From assembly GCA_958443265.1 (NCBI GenBank), contig CAUCKA010000031.1, forward strand, positions 1 through 15,532: a stretch of DNA of 15,532 nt, given 5' to 3'. Shown one piece after another: positions 15,351 through 15,532 of this stretch. Position 1 is the stretch's first letter, and each line of letters starts with the position of its first letter. The notes beneath the pieces are model-generated. The model searched no databases and had not been told where the DNA came from. It saw only the letters and a list, made by a program, of their open reading frames with translations. The stretch comes from an uncultured Collinsella sp. GTDB taxonomy: Bacteria; Actinomycetota; Coriobacteriia; Coriobacteriales; Coriobacteriaceae. Position numbers and translations under genes: made by a program.

Positions 15351-15532
15351 ATGCTCGATTTAACAAAATTCACGACCGAACAGCGTAATCAAAGGTCTAT
15401 GGACCTCGATACGATGACATCGCTGCAAATCGTCACGACGATGAATGATGAGGATCTTCGTGCCGTCCAGTCGGTCACGAAGGTGTTGCCCCAGGTTGCC
15501 ACAGCAATCGACTGGGCTGCTGAGGCACTCGA
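15351..15532 (+). CDS. murQ: N-acetylmuramic acid 6-phosphate etherase, N-terminal part (runs off the window)
   Basis: MurQ cleaves the lactyl ether of MurNAc-6-phosphate to give GlcNAc-6-phosphate and lactate, feeding recycled cell-wall sugar into amino-sugar metabolism. The first 60 residues are present. TEQRNQRSMDLDTMTSLQ, then MNDEDLRAVQSV and KVLPQVATAID, follow the N-terminal pattern of MurQ (E. coli TEGSN, INDED, VERVLPDIAAAID). The SIS domain lies beyond the edge. ATG 15351 has GAGGT (about 15339-15343) at good spacing. An in-frame GTG at 15342 would add three residues and cannot be excluded. It is co-transcribed with the regulator directly upstream. Confidence 0.88.
   Translation, partial: MLDLTKFTTEQRNQRSMDLDTMTSLQIVTTMNDEDLRAVQSVTKVLPQVATAIDWAAEAL

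Overview
The window is about 60% GC and reads as chromosome from a Gram-positive actinobacterium of the class Coriobacteriia, most likely Collinsella or a close relative. This is inferred from protein style, codon use (strong G/C third positions, with GTG and ATG starts) and gene order (secA-prfB, ftsE-ftsX, split transketolase). Nothing in the sequence names the species. All confident genes lie on the + strand.

Layout. (1) 1-511: the last 37 codons of a probable ABC-transporter ATPase, then one base later a small secreted tyrosine-rich protein of unknown function, closed by a strong terminator. (2) 512-828: gene-free, with several hairpins, then a promoter and structured leader for rpmE. (3) rpmE (L31) with a long Ala/Lys/Glu tail, and its terminator. 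(4) 1332-1562: gene-free, carrying copies of a dispersed hairpin repeat and the probable secA promoter. (5) secA and prfB, overlapping by one base. (6) A YitT-family membrane protein whose leader contains a terminator-like hairpin directly before the ribosome binding site. (7) The two transketolase subunit genes as an operon. (8) 8556-9005: a gene-free stretch with a 128-nt imperfect palindrome. (9) ftsE, with a 170-residue low-complexity N-terminal extension, overlapping ftsX. (10) An 83-nt nested palindrome, then rnr (RNase R). (11) A second, nearly identical copy of the dispersed repeat directly before a serine recombinase gene. (12) A perfect 26-nt palindrome, then an RpiR/MurR-type regulator and the start of murQ, probably a MurNAc-6-phosphate recycling operon that runs off the window.

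How the genes work together. Most of the window is housekeeping: protein export (SecA), translation (L31, RF2), pentose phosphate metabolism (transketolase), control of division and cell-wall hydrolysis (FtsEX), RNA turnover (RNase R) and peptidoglycan recycling (MurR-like regulator with MurQ). The accessory signals are the secreted peptide at the left edge, the serine recombinase, and a set of palindromic elements in nearly every longer intergenic gap.

The points I rate highest are: an RF2 whose codon-recognition tripeptide reads Ser-Pro-Thr instead of Ser-Pro-Phe; the extended FtsE; the tailed L31 with a likely structured leader; and the repeat and palindrome families, one member of which sits beside a recombinase. 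I did not find a clear new multi-gene defence or mobile system.
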